The notes: a model not told the origin generated them from the sequence alone. A DNA stretch of 38,362 nt from Herminiimonas sp. CN (GCF_000622895.1 NZ_AVCC01000028.1:1-38362); one strand, 5' to 3'; shown: positions 6,981 through 15,213, numbered from the stretch's first letter. Numbers and translations: made by a program.

Positions 6981-8310
6981 AGGCAATCCTGACCGCCAGC
7001 CCGCGGCCATCCTTGCCCCGGCCTAAATGCAGTTGCGCGCCGTGGCGCTTGACGATACGCTGCACGATTGCCAGCCCCAGGCCGGCGCCGTTGGCTTGGC
7101 CGCGCGCGGCATCCATGCGGGTAAATGGCCGCAGCAGGCGGTCGATCTCCGTCTCCGGCACGCCGGGGCCATGGTCGGCGATTTCCAGTATCGATTTGCC
7201 GTTTTCAATGAGGCTGCGGATATCGATCTCGGCTACCTCGGTGCCGGCGGTCTTGCCGTAGCGGCGCGCATTTTCTATCAGGTTGTTGACGACGCGCTTC
7301 AGATCGGTCTGATTGCCGCGCAGCTGCATCTGCGCGGCGATGTTGGTCGTAATGCGGAGGTCGGGCAGGCGTTCTGCTTCCCGGGCGCAGTCGTGCAGCA
7401 GCGCGGACACATCGACCGTCGAAAAGCTGGCGGCATCGGCCGGCCGCGCGTAATCGAGGAATTGCCCGATGATGGCGTCCATCTGGGCGATGTCGGCCGA
7501 CATGCCCTGCCGGGCTTCGGCAGATAACGGCGCCATTTCGATTTCGAGCTGCATTCTGGTGATCGGCGTGCGCAGATCGTGCGAGATGCCGGCCAGAATG
7601 ATCGCGCGGTCGGATTCGATCTGATTCAGGTCGTCGACCATCTGGTTGAAGCTGCGGTTGGCTTCCCTGATTTCGGTCGGGCCCTGTTCCGGCAGCGGCG
7701 CCGGCTGTTTGCCTTTGGCTATGTCGCGGGCAGCGGCGGTCAGCCTGGCCAGCGGCTGGTTGATCAGGCCGGAGATGAACAGCGCGCCCAGCAGCGACAA
7801 GCCGAAAATGCTGGCGCCCCAGCCCAGCAGTTGCAGGCTGGTGAAGTTTTCGATCCGGTCGCGCTCCAGCATCAGCCAGTATTCATCGTCCTCGATGCTG
7901 AAACTGACCCAGAAACCGGCGACGTCATTGACCTTGCCGGCGAAATGGGTGTCGCGGCCCAGCGTGTTGCGGATGTTTTCCTGCAGCGCCAGCCCGATCT
8001 CGCTCTCCGGCGTCGGCTCCACCCGGTCGCTGCTCTCCAGCGGATAGATGCGGATGCCCTCGTTGCTGGCCAGGTCGAACAGCAATTCGCGCCGCAAATC
8101 GGGAGCCGAATGCGTCAGCGCCGCGCGCGTGATGGTGACGATGGACACCACTTGCGCGGCCAGCTGGCGCGCGCGCGGCGTGCGTTCGAGTACGCGGTAA
8201 GAACTGATCCAGACCGTCATGCTGGTCATCATCAGGATCGCCAGCAGCAGAAAAGTGCGCCAGAATAAGCCGCTGTGCAGCCAGTTGAAACGGGGGCCGG
8301 TACGGTGCAT
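6976..8310 (-). CDS. envZ: sensor histidine kinase, EnvZ/RisS type
   Basis: This is a 444-residue inner-membrane kinase. A first membrane helix (about 17-37) and a second (about 160-185) enclose a periplasmic domain of about 120 residues, larger than a minimal loop. HAMP follows (about 185-235), then the DHp helix with the phospho-accepting His244 in AGISHDLRTPITRMQLE, and the ATPase domain with NNLIENARRYG, DHGPGVP and GAGLGLAIV. The HDLRTP motif is that of OmpR partners. Its ATG overlaps the stop of the regulator gene, so the two are translationally coupled. By family this pair governs osmolarity or envelope and virulence genes in Burkholderiales (RisA/RisS in Bordetella); the signal here is unknown. 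Confidence 0.92.
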   Translation of the reverse strand: MHRTGPRFNWLHSGLFWRTFLLLAILMMTSMTVWISSYRVLERTPRARQLAAQVVSIVTITRAALTHSAPDLRRELLFDLASNEGIRIYPLESSDRVEPTPESEIGLALQENIRNTLGRDTHFAGKVNDVAGFWVSFSIEDDEYWLMLERDRIENFTSLQLLGWGASIFGLSLLGALFISGLINQPLARLTAAARDIAKGKQPAPLPEQGPTEIREANRSFNQMVDDLNQIESDRAIILAGISHDLRTPITRMQLEIEMAPLSAEARQGMSADIAQMDAIIGQFLDYARPADAASFSTVDVSALLHDCAREAERLPDLRITTNIAAQMQLRGNQTDLKRVVNNLIENARRYGKTAGTEVAEIDIRSLIENGKSILEIADHGPGVPETEIDRLLRPFTRMDAARGQANGAGLGLAIVQRIVKRHGAQLHLGRGKDGRGLAVRIAF

Positions 8311-9077
8311 CAGCGCGGCCGGCCTTCGGGGATGAATACGTAGCCCAGGCCCCAGACGGTCTGGATATACAGCGGGTTCGATGGATCCGGCTCGATCAGC
8401 TTGCGCAGGCGCGAGATCTGGACATCAAGGCTGCGGTCGAACGCCTCGTATTCGCGGCCGCGCGCCATTTCCATCAGTTTTTCGCGCGACAGCGGTTGCC
8501 GCGCATGGCGGGCAAAGACTTTCAGCACCGAGAATTCGCCGGTGGTGAGCGCGATCGTTTCGCCATTCTTTTTCAGCGAACGGGTTGCCAGATCCAGCAC
8601 GAAGCCGCCGAACTCGAAGGTTTGCGGGGTGCCGGAGGGCGCGCCCGGAGCTTCTTCCGGGCCTTTGCGGCGCAGCACCGCGTTGATGCGGGCCACCAGC
8701 TCGCGCGGGTTGAACGGCTTCGGCAGATAGTCGTCGGCGCCCATTTCGAGCCCGATGATGCGGTCGATATCCTCGCCCTTGGCGGTCAGCATGATGATCG
8801 GGGTGTCGTCGCCGGCACCGCGCAGGCGGCGGCAGATCGACAGCCCGTCCTCGCCCGGCAGCATCAGGTCGAGCACCAGCAGATCGTAACGCTCGCGCAG
8901 CCAGAGCTTGTTCATCGCCGTCGCATGTTCGGCGGTGACGACATGAAAACCTTGTTCGGTCAGGTAGCGGCGCAACAGATCGCGCAGCCGGATATCGTCG
9001 TCCACTACCAGAATTTTGGCCTGAGGGGTATCGCTGGTCTGGGTATTGGGCGTCATGTTGGGGTTGGTTGTGTTCAT
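8310..9077 (-). CDS. ompR: two-component response regulator, OmpR/RisA type
   Basis: This 255-residue regulator has a receiver domain (about 20-135) with the acidic cluster DDD26-28, phospho-acceptor Asp70 in LLVLDLMLPGEDG and Lys120 in YLPKPF. A winged-helix DNA-binding domain follows (about 150-250), with SREKLMEMARGREYEAFDRSLDVQISRLR and the terminal IQTVWGLGYVFIP. The high similarity to OmpR signatures (DLMLPGEDGL, RGREYEAFDRS) supports that subfamily. The first 20 residues are a variable Thr/Asn-rich lead. The gene precedes and overlaps the kinase gene. Upstream, divergent from a small secreted protein, lie TTACA direct repeats at ten-base spacing that could be its own binding site. Confidence 0.93.
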   Translation of the reverse strand: MNTTNPNMTPNTQTSDTPQAKILVVDDDIRLRDLLRRYLTEQGFHVVTAEHATAMNKLWLRERYDLLVLDLMLPGEDGLSICRRLRGAGDDTPIIMLTAKGEDIDRIIGLEMGADDYLPKPFNPRELVARINAVLRRKGPEEAPGAPSGTPQTFEFGGFVLDLATRSLKKNGETIALTTGEFSVLKVFARHARQPLSREKLMEMARGREYEAFDRSLDVQISRLRKLIEPDPSNPLYIQTVWGLGYVFIPEGRPR

Positions 9078-9129
9078 GTTGTTATGGTAACGTCATAAAG
9101 ATGCTGCGAAAATGCAATGTCGCCAAGCA

Positions 9130-9153
9130 TTACAAACAGTTACACACTTTACC
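9130..9153. promoter_or_regulatory. candidate OmpR-type operator: TTACA direct repeats
   Basis: TTACA occurs at 9130-9134 and 9140-9144, and TTACC at 9149-9153. OmpR-family dimers bind direct repeats spaced by about one helix turn, and GTTACA-like half sites are typical. The position, between the regulator gene and a divergent gene for a secreted protein, fits autoregulation or control of that neighbour. This is pattern matching only. Confidence 0.35.
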
Positions 9154-9237
9154 GTATGACGCTTAGAGCATGGGGCAAAGCGGCCTACACTGGAATTCAT
9201 GCGGCAAAGTCAGGTCGGCAATACGAAAGAAATTCCA

Positions 9238-9567
9238 ATGAAGATATCATGCAACAGCATTTTCCTCGCGCTTCTGCTGGCAGCCGCAGGAGCGGGCGCC
9301 AGCGCCGAACCGGGCCGCGGCCGCGGGGAGCGGCAGCAAGACCAGGCGCAGCAGGAATACTATGCGGACCGCAACGCTGAGCGCGGCACGCAGCGCAACG
9401 ACCGCGCTTGCCCGGGGCCGTATGGTTGCGAGCAGAACGGACCCAATGCGAATGGGCGCGCAGCGGCCAGGAATACGGGCAAAATGACGCCGGAAGAACG
9501 CAGCGCGCTGCGCCGTCAGATCAATGAAGCCGGCCAGGATATCTATTCCGGCAAGTACAAGCGCTGA
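9238..9567 (+). CDS. small secreted protein of unknown function
   Basis: This 109-residue protein has a clear signal peptide: MKISCNSIFLALLLAAAGAG followed by ASA, with cleavage expected near ASA-EP. The mature part is hydrophilic, rich in Arg, Gln, Asn and Glu, with two cysteines in RACPGPYGCEQN and a C-terminal block MTPEERSALRRQINEAGQDIY. Such EER-LR-QINEAGRDIY endings occur in small periplasmic proteins of Burkholderiales, but I know of no function. The start at 9238 begins directly with the signal peptide; an earlier in-frame ATG at 9199 would spoil it. It is divergent from the two-component regulator gene and may be its target. It is convergent with arfB, only 22 bases apart. Confidence 0.7.
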   Translation: MKISCNSIFLALLLAAAGAGASAEPGRGRGERQQDQAQQEYYADRNAERGTQRNDRACPGPYGCEQNGPNANGRAAARNTGKMTPEERSALRRQINEAGQDIYSGKYKR

Positions 9568-9589
9568 ATTCCGGCACTAAACTCTCGCA

Positions 9590-10000
9590 CTAAGCCCCGC
9601 TGACCTTGCCGCGCATGCGCTTGAGGTCGCCGTGGGTGGCCTTGCGCTCGAGCCGCTTGCGCTGCGAGTTGCGGGTCGGCCTGGTCGGCCTGCGATGCTT
9701 CGGTAGCACCGCCACGCTGTCGACCAGTTCCTGCAGGCGCTGCAGCGCCTCTTCCCGATTCTTTTCCTGACTGCGGTGCGCCTGCGCCTTGATGACCACC
9801 ACGCCATCCTTGGTGATGCGCTGGTCGTGCAGTTTCTGCAGGCGCTCCTTGATGTGCTGCGGCAGCGATGAGGCTGCAATGTCGAAGCGCAGATGAATCG
9901 CACTCGATACCTTGTTGACGTTCTGGCCGCCAGCGCCTTGGGCGCGGATCGCGCTGATCTCGACCTCGTGCTGGTCGATGGTGATGGCGGGCGTGTGCAT
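9590..10000 (-). CDS. arfB: alternative ribosome-rescue factor / peptidyl-tRNA hydrolase ArfB
   Basis: This 136-residue protein has the release-factor catalytic motif GGQ in RAQGAGGQNVNKVSSA near residue 25, as in class I release factors and ICT1/YaeJ. The long basic C-terminal tail (RRPTRPTRNSQRKRLERK then GDLKRMRGK) is the part that enters the empty mRNA channel of stalled ribosomes. ArfB hydrolyses peptidyl-tRNA on ribosomes stalled without a stop codon. The start at 10000 (MHTPAITIDQHEVEISAIRA) matches the family N-terminus; the frame extends further upstream into the neighbouring gene without homology. It lies 28 bases after the CoA-transferase-family gene and may be cotranscribed. Confidence 0.93.
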   Translation of the reverse strand: MHTPAITIDQHEVEISAIRAQGAGGQNVNKVSSAIHLRFDIAASSLPQHIKERLQKLHDQRITKDGVVVIKAQAHRSQEKNREEALQRLQELVDSVAVLPKHRRPTRPTRNSQRKRLERKATHGDLKRMRGKVSGA

Positions 10001-10028
10001 GGGATGGCTTTTGCTCAAAAACAGAACT

Positions 10029-11117
10029 TTACTGCCGGAACTGTACCGCCGGCGCGACACTGGCGTAAGCGCCTTCGGTCGGATGCCGGGCCTGATGCAC
10101 CATGTCGCGCGCCCGGAACAGCGGATGGGCCAGCGCTTCATCCATGCGCAGGATCGGCGTCACGCAGCAATCGGCTGCGGCAAAGCGTTCGCTCCAGGTC
10201 GCCAGCGTCTGTTGCGCAAAAATCGCGTCCAGTTCGGCTTTGATGGCCATCGCCTCAGGGCCGCCGACTTCCTGTCCGAGGCTCCAGTGGCTGGATTTGA
10301 GGTCGGGGCGCGCCAGCACATCGCAGCAGCCTTCCCAGAATTTCAGCTCCAGCGCGCCGACCGCCATGAAGCGGCCATCGCTGGTGCGGTACACGTTGTA
10401 GCAGGGCACGCCGCCGGTCAGCAGATCGCGCCCCGGCGCAGCGGGATGGCCGAAGTTGTTTACCGCCGCCAGCGGCATGATGTTGTGCGCCAGCACCGCG
10501 TCGGTCATCGAGACATCGACGAAGCGCCCGCTGCCGCCCATTTTTACGCCCAGCAGCGCGGCCAGGATGCCTTGCACCGCCGCCTGCGCGCCGCCCAGCA
10601 GGTCGCCGACCTGCAGGTTCGGCAGCGCCGGCACGCCGTCCGGCCCGACGTTCTGCTCCAGCATGCCGGCATACCCGATGTAATTGATGTCGTGCCCGGC
10701 CAGTTGCGCGAACGGGCCGCTCTGGCCGTAGCCGGTGATCGCGCACATCACCAGCTTCGGATTGCGCTGCCGCAATACCGGCCAGCCGACGCCCAGCTTG
10801 TCCATCACGCCGGGGCGAAAGCTCTCGACCACTACATCGGCGCTTGCCACCATATTCAGGAATTCCGCGCGCTCGGCGTCGTCCTTCAGATCAAGCCGGA
10901 TGCAGCGCTTGCCGCGATTGACCGCGATGAAGAAGTGCGACACCGCGTGCTTTACGTGCCCCATGGTGCGCGCATAGTCGCCGGCGCCGCGGTCCTCGAT
11001 CTTGATGACTTCCGCCCCCATGTCGGCCAGATGCATGGTGGCAACCGGCCCCGGCAGCAGCCGGGTCAGATCGAGGATGCGGATGCCGGCCAGCGGCAGG
11101 TCGATTGGTGTAGTCAT
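10029..11117 (-). CDS. CaiB/BaiF family protein, probable alpha-methylacyl-CoA racemase
   Basis: This 362-residue family III CoA-transferase-fold protein begins with LAGIRILDLTRLLPGPVATM, the usual N-terminus. His142 in LAGHDINYIGYAG and Asp172 in QVGDLLGGAQA lie 30 residues apart, as do the proton-transfer pair of alpha-methylacyl-CoA racemases; GVPCYNVYRTSDGRFMAVGALE is also typical of racemases rather than transferases. The role would be epimerising 2-methylacyl-CoA thioesters during branched-chain fatty acid breakdown. True CoA transferases instead use an aspartate that forms a CoA anhydride, so transferase activity is not excluded. Nothing in its neighbours points to a pathway. Confidence 0.88.
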   Translation of the reverse strand: MTTPIDLPLAGIRILDLTRLLPGPVATMHLADMGAEVIKIEDRGAGDYARTMGHVKHAVSHFFIAVNRGKRCIRLDLKDDAERAEFLNMVASADVVVESFRPGVMDKLGVGWPVLRQRNPKLVMCAITGYGQSGPFAQLAGHDINYIGYAGMLEQNVGPDGVPALPNLQVGDLLGGAQAAVQGILAALLGVKMGGSGRFVDVSMTDAVLAHNIMPLAAVNNFGHPAAPGRDLLTGGVPCYNVYRTSDGRFMAVGALELKFWEGCCDVLARPDLKSSHWSLGQEVGGPEAMAIKAELDAIFAQQTLATWSERFAAADCCVTPILRMDEALAHPLFRARDMVHQARHPTEGAYASVAPAVQFRQ

Positions 11118-11132
11118 GGTTTTCAGGGCGTG

Positions 11133-11179
11133 CAGTGGTATGAAAATAGGAAGTATCGGCGAAATATACTGGATATTTC
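11133..11179. repeat. possible short relative of the dispersed element, with GAAATAT inverted repeat
   Basis: The gap between the racemase and AMP nucleosidase genes holds GGTAT (11137-11141), AGTATCGGCGAAATATACT (11152-11170) and the inverted repeat GAAATAT (11161-11167) / ATATTTC (11173-11179). GAAATATACT also ends element copy 1. It is shorter than the six full copies and may be a remnant or chance. Confidence 0.25.
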
Positions 11180-11281
11180 ACGTAAGTTGCGTCGACAGGA
11201 AGGGGCAGCTCGGCCGGGCATGTCGAGCCGGGCGATTTTTTGCGTCCGGCGTCGAGATTGCGTCCGATGTTTTTCGCAGAC

Positions 11282-12796
11282 TTATTGAAACGCCACCTCG
11301 GCAAAGCTGCGCAGCTTGCGGCTGTGCAACTTGTCAACGCCTTGCTTGCGTAACAGTTCTAATGCGCGGATGCCGATACGCAGATGCTGATCGACCCGCT
11401 CGCGATAGAAGTGGTTGGCCATGCCGGGCAGTTTGATATCGCCATGCAGCGGCTTGTCGGACACGCACAGCAAGGTGCCGTAGGGCACGCGAAAGCGGAA
11501 GCCGTTGGCGGCGATGGTGGCGCTTTCCATGTCCAGCGCAATCGCGCGGCTCTGGCTGAAGCGGCGTTCCGGGGTGCGCTGCGGCAGCAGTTCCCAGTTG
11601 CGGTTGTCGGTGCTGGCTACGGTGCCGGTGCGCATCACCCGCTTCAGCTCGTAGCCGGTGAGCTGGGTGACTTCGGCCACTGCGGCTTCGATTGCAACCT
11701 GCACCTCGGCCAGCGGCGGAATCGGCACCCACAGCGGCAGGTCTTCGTCCAGCACGTGGTCTTCGCGCACATAACCGTGCGCCAGCACGTAGTCGCCCAA
11801 TTGCTGGGTGTTGCGCAGACCGGCGCAGTGGCCGAGCATCAGCCAGGCGTGCGGGCGCAGCACCGCGATATGGTCGGTGATGGTCTTGGCGTTGGCCGGC
11901 CCGACTCCGATATTGACCATCGTGATGCCGCTGCCGTCGGCGCGGATCAGGTGAAAACCGGGCATCTGCGGTAGACGCGGCGGCGCGGCGCCGATGTCGT
12001 CGCCCGCTTGCGCCGTGCAGCCCACGCGCCGGGTGATGACGTTGCCGGGCTCGACAAAAGCGATATAGGTATCGTCATCCGCGGGGGCCGAAGGATCGGG
12101 GGCGCGGCTCATGATCTCGTGCCCCATGCGCACGAACTCGTCGATATAGAACTGGTAATTGGTAAACAGCACGAAATTCTGGAAATGTTCAGGCGCAGTG
12201 CCGGTGTAGTGCCGTAATCTTTGCAGCGAATAATCGACCCGCGGCGCGGTAAACAGCGACAACGGCCGGGCTTCGCCGGGCGGCGCTTCGTAAGTGCCAT
12301 TGGCGATGCCGTCGTCCATGGCGGCCAGGTCGGGCAGGTCGAACATGTCGCGCATCGACAGGCGCCGCTCGGCGCTCATGCTGCCTTCGATGTGGTCGTG
12401 CTGCGCAAACGAAAAATGCACCGGGATCGGCTGCGCGCTGGTGCCCACTTCCAGTTGCACTTGCTGGTTGCGCCCGTGGTTTTTCAGCAGCAGGCGGAAT
12501 TGCTCCAGATAATAGCTGGAGAACAAATCCGGTCGCGTCAGCGTGGTTTCGAAGGTGCCGGCGCCGGCCACGAAGCCGTAGGACAGGCGCGAATCGGCCC
12601 GCACCACGGTATCGGTATGCACCCGCAAAAACGGGTAGCAGGCGCGCACATGGCCGCCCAGGTTTTCGCCGCCGACGAAGCGCTGCAGGGACGCGCGCAA
12701 ATGGCTGACGCTGCGCTCGTAGATGGTGCGCACCTGTTCGAGGGCTGCGGCCGGATCGTCAAACAGGGCGGGGGCAATGAAATGCGGTGTCAGCAA
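11282..12796 (-). CDS. amn: AMP nucleosidase
   Basis: This 504-residue cytoplasmic enzyme cleaves AMP to adenine and ribose 5-phosphate, part of purine salvage and adenylate control. The N-terminal regulatory region includes VRACYPFLRVHTDT and ADSRLSYGFVAGAGTFETTLTRPDLF, typical of Amn. The C-terminal half is a nucleoside-phosphorylase fold with MVNIGVGPANAKTITDHIAVLRPHAWLMLGHCAGLR and the catalytic-region ALDMESATIAANGFRFRVPYGTLLCVSDKPLHGD. The length fits the E. coli enzyme (about 480) with a slightly longer N-terminus. The gene stands alone between two intergenic gaps. Confidence 0.95.
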   Translation of the reverse strand: MLTPHFIAPALFDDPAAALEQVRTIYERSVSHLRASLQRFVGGENLGGHVRACYPFLRVHTDTVVRADSRLSYGFVAGAGTFETTLTRPDLFSSYYLEQFRLLLKNHGRNQQVQLEVGTSAQPIPVHFSFAQHDHIEGSMSAERRLSMRDMFDLPDLAAMDDGIANGTYEAPPGEARPLSLFTAPRVDYSLQRLRHYTGTAPEHFQNFVLFTNYQFYIDEFVRMGHEIMSRAPDPSAPADDDTYIAFVEPGNVITRRVGCTAQAGDDIGAAPPRLPQMPGFHLIRADGSGITMVNIGVGPANAKTITDHIAVLRPHAWLMLGHCAGLRNTQQLGDYVLAHGYVREDHVLDEDLPLWVPIPPLAEVQVAIEAAVAEVTQLTGYELKRVMRTGTVASTDNRNWELLPQRTPERRFSQSRAIALDMESATIAANGFRFRVPYGTLLCVSDKPLHGDIKLPGMANHFYRERVDQHLRIGIRALELLRKQGVDKLHSRKLRSFAEVAFQ

Positions 12797-12934
12797 GATG
12801 CAACTCCTGGAGTCGGTGCGTGAAGGGAGTGAAGCGCTCGGTCATAGTGTTGAAATGGACGCCACCCTCTCTCCAACGGCATCGCACTGTGCCAGGCGTG
12901 CCTGGCATGCGACCAGCAAAAGGAGCAGTCCAGC

Positions 12935-13141
12935 ATGAATGCTACTGCAAAAAAAACAATCAGTCTGGATATTGCGAGCAATCCGTTGGTCGCTGCCGGC
13001 CTCGATGAGAGGGGGAAGGCAGAAACCGATGCGAGATGCGGTGCCATTGAGCGTTGCCAGCATGCCAGCGGCCACCCTGAAATATGCAATATGACGGGTA
13101 TTTTTACTATCCGAAATAAATATATGCGGCAAATTGCATGA
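12935..13141 (+). CDS. small hypothetical ORF with strong ribosome binding site
   Basis: A 68-residue frame begins at ATG 12935, nine bases after AAAAGGAG (12918-12925), an unusually good site for a chance frame. The first part (MNATAKKTISLDIASNPLVAAG) looks like a soluble protein start. The last 15 residues are encoded inside repeat element copy 4 (13096-13156), where the stop lies, so the original 3' end may have been replaced. I recognise no family. It may be the head of a lost gene. The rest of the gap 12797-13160 shows no other gene. Confidence 0.3.
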   Translation: MNATAKKTISLDIASNPLVAAGLDERGKAETDARCGAIERCQHASGHPEICNMTGIFTIRNKYMRQIA

Positions 13142-13156
13142 AAATTGCCATACTCC
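13096..13156 (+). repeat. dispersed intergenic element, copy 4
   Basis: It begins GGGTATTTTTACTATCCG and ends CATGAAAATTGCCATACTCC. The last 20 bases match copy 5 (15177-15196) at all but one position, and the middle block AATATATGCG is shared with copy 6. It lies between the small ORF at 12935 and the end of the shortened TPR gene, five bases from the TPR stop codon. Confidence 0.6.
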
Positions 13157-13160
13157 TTAT

Positions 13161-13775
13161 TTATCCAGTAATGCCCTGCGATCCCGGATGGCGGTTTTTG
13201 CGGTAGCTGGCGCGGCTGCTCCTGCGCTGCTGCCGGGCTTGCTCTGCTTCCGCCGTGCGGCCCTGTATCTGCAGCGCGGCCACCAGCACTTTCCAGCCCA
13301 GGGCGTGCCGGGGATAGGCGTGCGCGAGGCTGCGCGCCAGGGCTTCCGCCTGCGCATAGCGGGCCGCCCGGTAGTGCGCCAGCAGCAGGTAAATCTGGCT
13401 GCGGCCCGGCGCATGGCTGTTGCCGAGCGCCATTTTCCACGGCCAGCGCGGCAGCTTTGCGGTATAGCCTGGATTGGGCGGGCGGGTTGGCCTGATGTCG
13501 GCGGGAGGCGATTGCTCCGGCTGGATTTCCGGTGTTTTTTCCTGCATTTCCCCGCTTACCTGCGGCGCGAGCCGAGGTTTTCCGGCCTTGATCAGCGCAT
13601 CGATGTAACCGAGCCAGTGTTGCCCCTGGTGCAAGGACGTTTGGGTTTGCTTGAGAGCGTGGTACAGAACTTCAGCTTGCTGCCATTGGCCGGCCTGGCA
13701 ATGGGCAATCGTTTGCGCAATTGCCTGCTCCAGCGACATCGAAGGTTTTTGCTGCGGAAATACAGAGTTGGGCAT
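13161..13775 (-). CDS. shortened TPR-family protein
   Basis: The 204-residue product carries two recognisable pieces of larger tetratricopeptide-repeat proteins: the N-terminal repeat MSLEQAIAQTIAHCQAGQWQ-QAEVLYHALKQ (from residue 13) and a later block AARYAQAEALARSLAHAYPR-HALGWKVLVAAL. Between them is HWLGYIDALIKAGK, in which the stretch usually separating it from the first repeat is missing, and a Pro/Glu-rich linker. After the third piece the family would continue with many more repeats and often a catalytic domain; here the frame turns into a basic tail (RQQRRSSRASYRKNRH) and stops beside repeat element copy 4. I infer a degraded or truncated gene. A start at MSLEQ (13739) is also possible; neither start has a clear ribosome binding site. 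Confidence 0.6.
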   Translation of the reverse strand: MPNSVFPQQKPSMSLEQAIAQTIAHCQAGQWQQAEVLYHALKQTQTSLHQGQHWLGYIDALIKAGKPRLAPQVSGEMQEKTPEIQPEQSPPADIRPTRPPNPGYTAKLPRWPWKMALGNSHAPGRSQIYLLLAHYRAARYAQAEALARSLAHAYPRHALGWKVLVAALQIQGRTAEAEQARQQRRSSRASYRKNRHPGSQGITG

Positions 13776-13879
13776 GACAGATCAATACAATCAGGGAGGG
13801 GGCATTATCCTCGAAACTGCGGCGGTGCGGGATAACACAAGTCTGGATGAACCGGCGTTGATGGATGCCGGCCGCAAGC

Positions 13880-14743
13880 TCAGGCGGCGCTGGTGACGCC
13901 TTGCAGGAAGGCGGTGCGCATGTCGTTGCCCGCAGCCTGCTCGAAGTCCGCACGGCTTTTGCCGTACGCAGTTTGCAAGCGGTCGGCCAAGTCGGAAAAA
14001 GAGAAGCTGTGGCGCAAGTCGAGTTGCATCGTGCGTTTTGACAGTGACGAGCGGAACATGGCTTCATCGATGTTTTTGGCTGCATAGACAATGCGGTTGA
14101 AACTGCCGCTGGCGCCGGTCCACCACAATCTGTCGTCAAAGACCGCATGCAGCCGCTGCATGACGGGCACCAGGTCGGCGGCATCTCCCCACAGATTCGA
14201 AACCAGAACGCCGTCGTGTTCCAGTACGCTGCGGCAGCGCCGGTAAAATGCCTCGGTGCTGAGCGATGGCGCGAGGCCGTCGGCGCTGAAGCCATCATGC
14301 AGGATGATGTCGACCTGATGGTCCATGGCGGCCAGATAGTCGACTGCATCTGTGTGCATGATCTGAAAGCGTTCGTCGTCGTCTGGAATGAGGAATTTAT
14401 GCCGCAGGTTGATGACGTCTGCGTCCAGTTCAAGCACGGTGATACGGGTTGCGGGCAACGCCCGATAGCAGTATTTGGCAAGGGAGCCGCCGCCCAATCC
14501 AATCATCAGGATATGGCGCGGTTCGGGATTGAATAGCAGAAAAGCCATCATTGCCTGGGTGTAAGTGAGCAACAAGCGGTCCGGCGCGGAAATGCGCATT
14601 GCACTTTGAATGAATTTTTCATCAAAGTGCAAGGTGCGCAGATCGCCGTGATCAAAAGCAAAGGGCTTGCCTTCGCTTTTGAATAGATCATTTTCAAAGC
14701 GGCTGGGAAGGCTTATGTCGTCATCGAGACTTGAATTTTTCAT
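13880..14743 (-). CDS. spermidine synthase-like (SpeE-fold) protein
   Basis: This 287-residue protein has a Rossmann-fold domain of the polyamine aminopropyltransferase / methyltransferase type. The nucleotide-binding glycine loop HILMIGLGGGSLAKYCY lies near residues 77-93, the acidic ribose-binding position is in ITVLELDADVINL, and the following VDIILHDGFSADG replaces the usual DxxDPxGP loop of true spermidine synthases. That substitution makes classical spermidine synthesis uncertain; small-molecule methyltransfer is possible. The start at 14743 is chosen because AGGAAT lies upstream, whereas the frame upstream to 14809 adds residues of poor quality. It lies downstream of the DUF2164 gene on the same strand. 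Confidence 0.8.
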   Translation of the reverse strand: MKNSSLDDDISLPSRFENDLFKSEGKPFAFDHGDLRTLHFDEKFIQSAMRISAPDRLLLTYTQAMMAFLLFNPEPRHILMIGLGGGSLAKYCYRALPATRITVLELDADVINLRHKFLIPDDDERFQIMHTDAVDYLAAMDHQVDIILHDGFSADGLAPSLSTEAFYRRCRSVLEHDGVLVSNLWGDAADLVPVMQRLHAVFDDRLWWTGASGSFNRIVYAAKNIDEAMFRSSLSKRTMQLDLRHSFSFSDLADRLQTAYGKSRADFEQAAGNDMRTAFLQGVTSAA

Positions 14744-14856
14744 TGTGAACACGATTCCTGGCGAGCGTCTCTTGGTGCAAGAAGATGAAAGATGGGCGAA
14801 GTAGCGCAATTATACGCGGACAATCGCCGCCGTCAGCCAATGATCGCAGATGCGGC

Positions 14857-15111
14857 TTATTTCGTGCTGCGCCAATAGGCAAATTCCGTTTCATGGCAAT
14901 CGCCATCCATTTCGGCAACCTTATCCTGCAGGTGCGATTGCGCGTCCAGGATGGCCTGGTTGTAGATGCTGGGGCCGATTTCCCGAATACAGAAATCCAG
15001 CAATAGCGCGGCTTTCAGGTCGCCGACCGGTTCCTCCATGTTTTCTGAAAAATAGCGCTGGATGGATCCGATCAGGCGCAGCCGGGCTTCTTCCCTGAGT
15101 TTGATGGTCAT
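14857..15111 (-). CDS. DUF2164 family protein
   Basis: This 84-residue protein, starting MTIKLREEARLRLIGSIQRY, has the DUF2164 core FSENMEEPVGDLKAALLLDF and REIGPSIYNQAILDAQSHLQ, ending with an acidic DGDCHETEFAYW block. The family is small, cytoplasmic and of unknown function. ATG 15111 matches the family start; the frame extends upstream to 15171 through repeat element copy 5, whose left end is 24 bases from this start and therefore lies in the leader or promoter. The spermidine-synthase-like gene follows 113 bases downstream on the same strand. Confidence 0.85.
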   Translation of the reverse strand: MTIKLREEARLRLIGSIQRYFSENMEEPVGDLKAALLLDFCIREIGPSIYNQAILDAQSHLQDKVAEMDGDCHETEFAYWRSTK

Positions 15112-15134
15112 CTTGATTTCTTTGATAATTATCT

Positions 15135-15196
15135 GGAGTATTTTAAAATGTCGCAGCAAAAATATGCACAAAACACCATGAAAATTGGCATACTCC
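15135..15196 (+). repeat. dispersed intergenic element, copy 5 (best inverted ends)
   Basis: The ends GGAGTAT (15135-15141) and ATACTCC (15190-15196) are perfect 7-bp inverted repeats, and the next bases extend them with one mismatch. The inside reads TTTAAAATG, TCGCAGCA, AAAATATGCAC, ACACCATGAAAATTGGC. It lies between the fumarase stop codon and the start of the DUF2164 gene. Confidence 0.65.
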
Positions 15197-15213
15197 GGTT
15201 TGACTTCATGTTT

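Noticed and set aside
13880..14743. Calling this gene speE outright
   Set aside because: The aspartate loop of true spermidine synthases is replaced by DGFSADG, so only the fold can be claimed.
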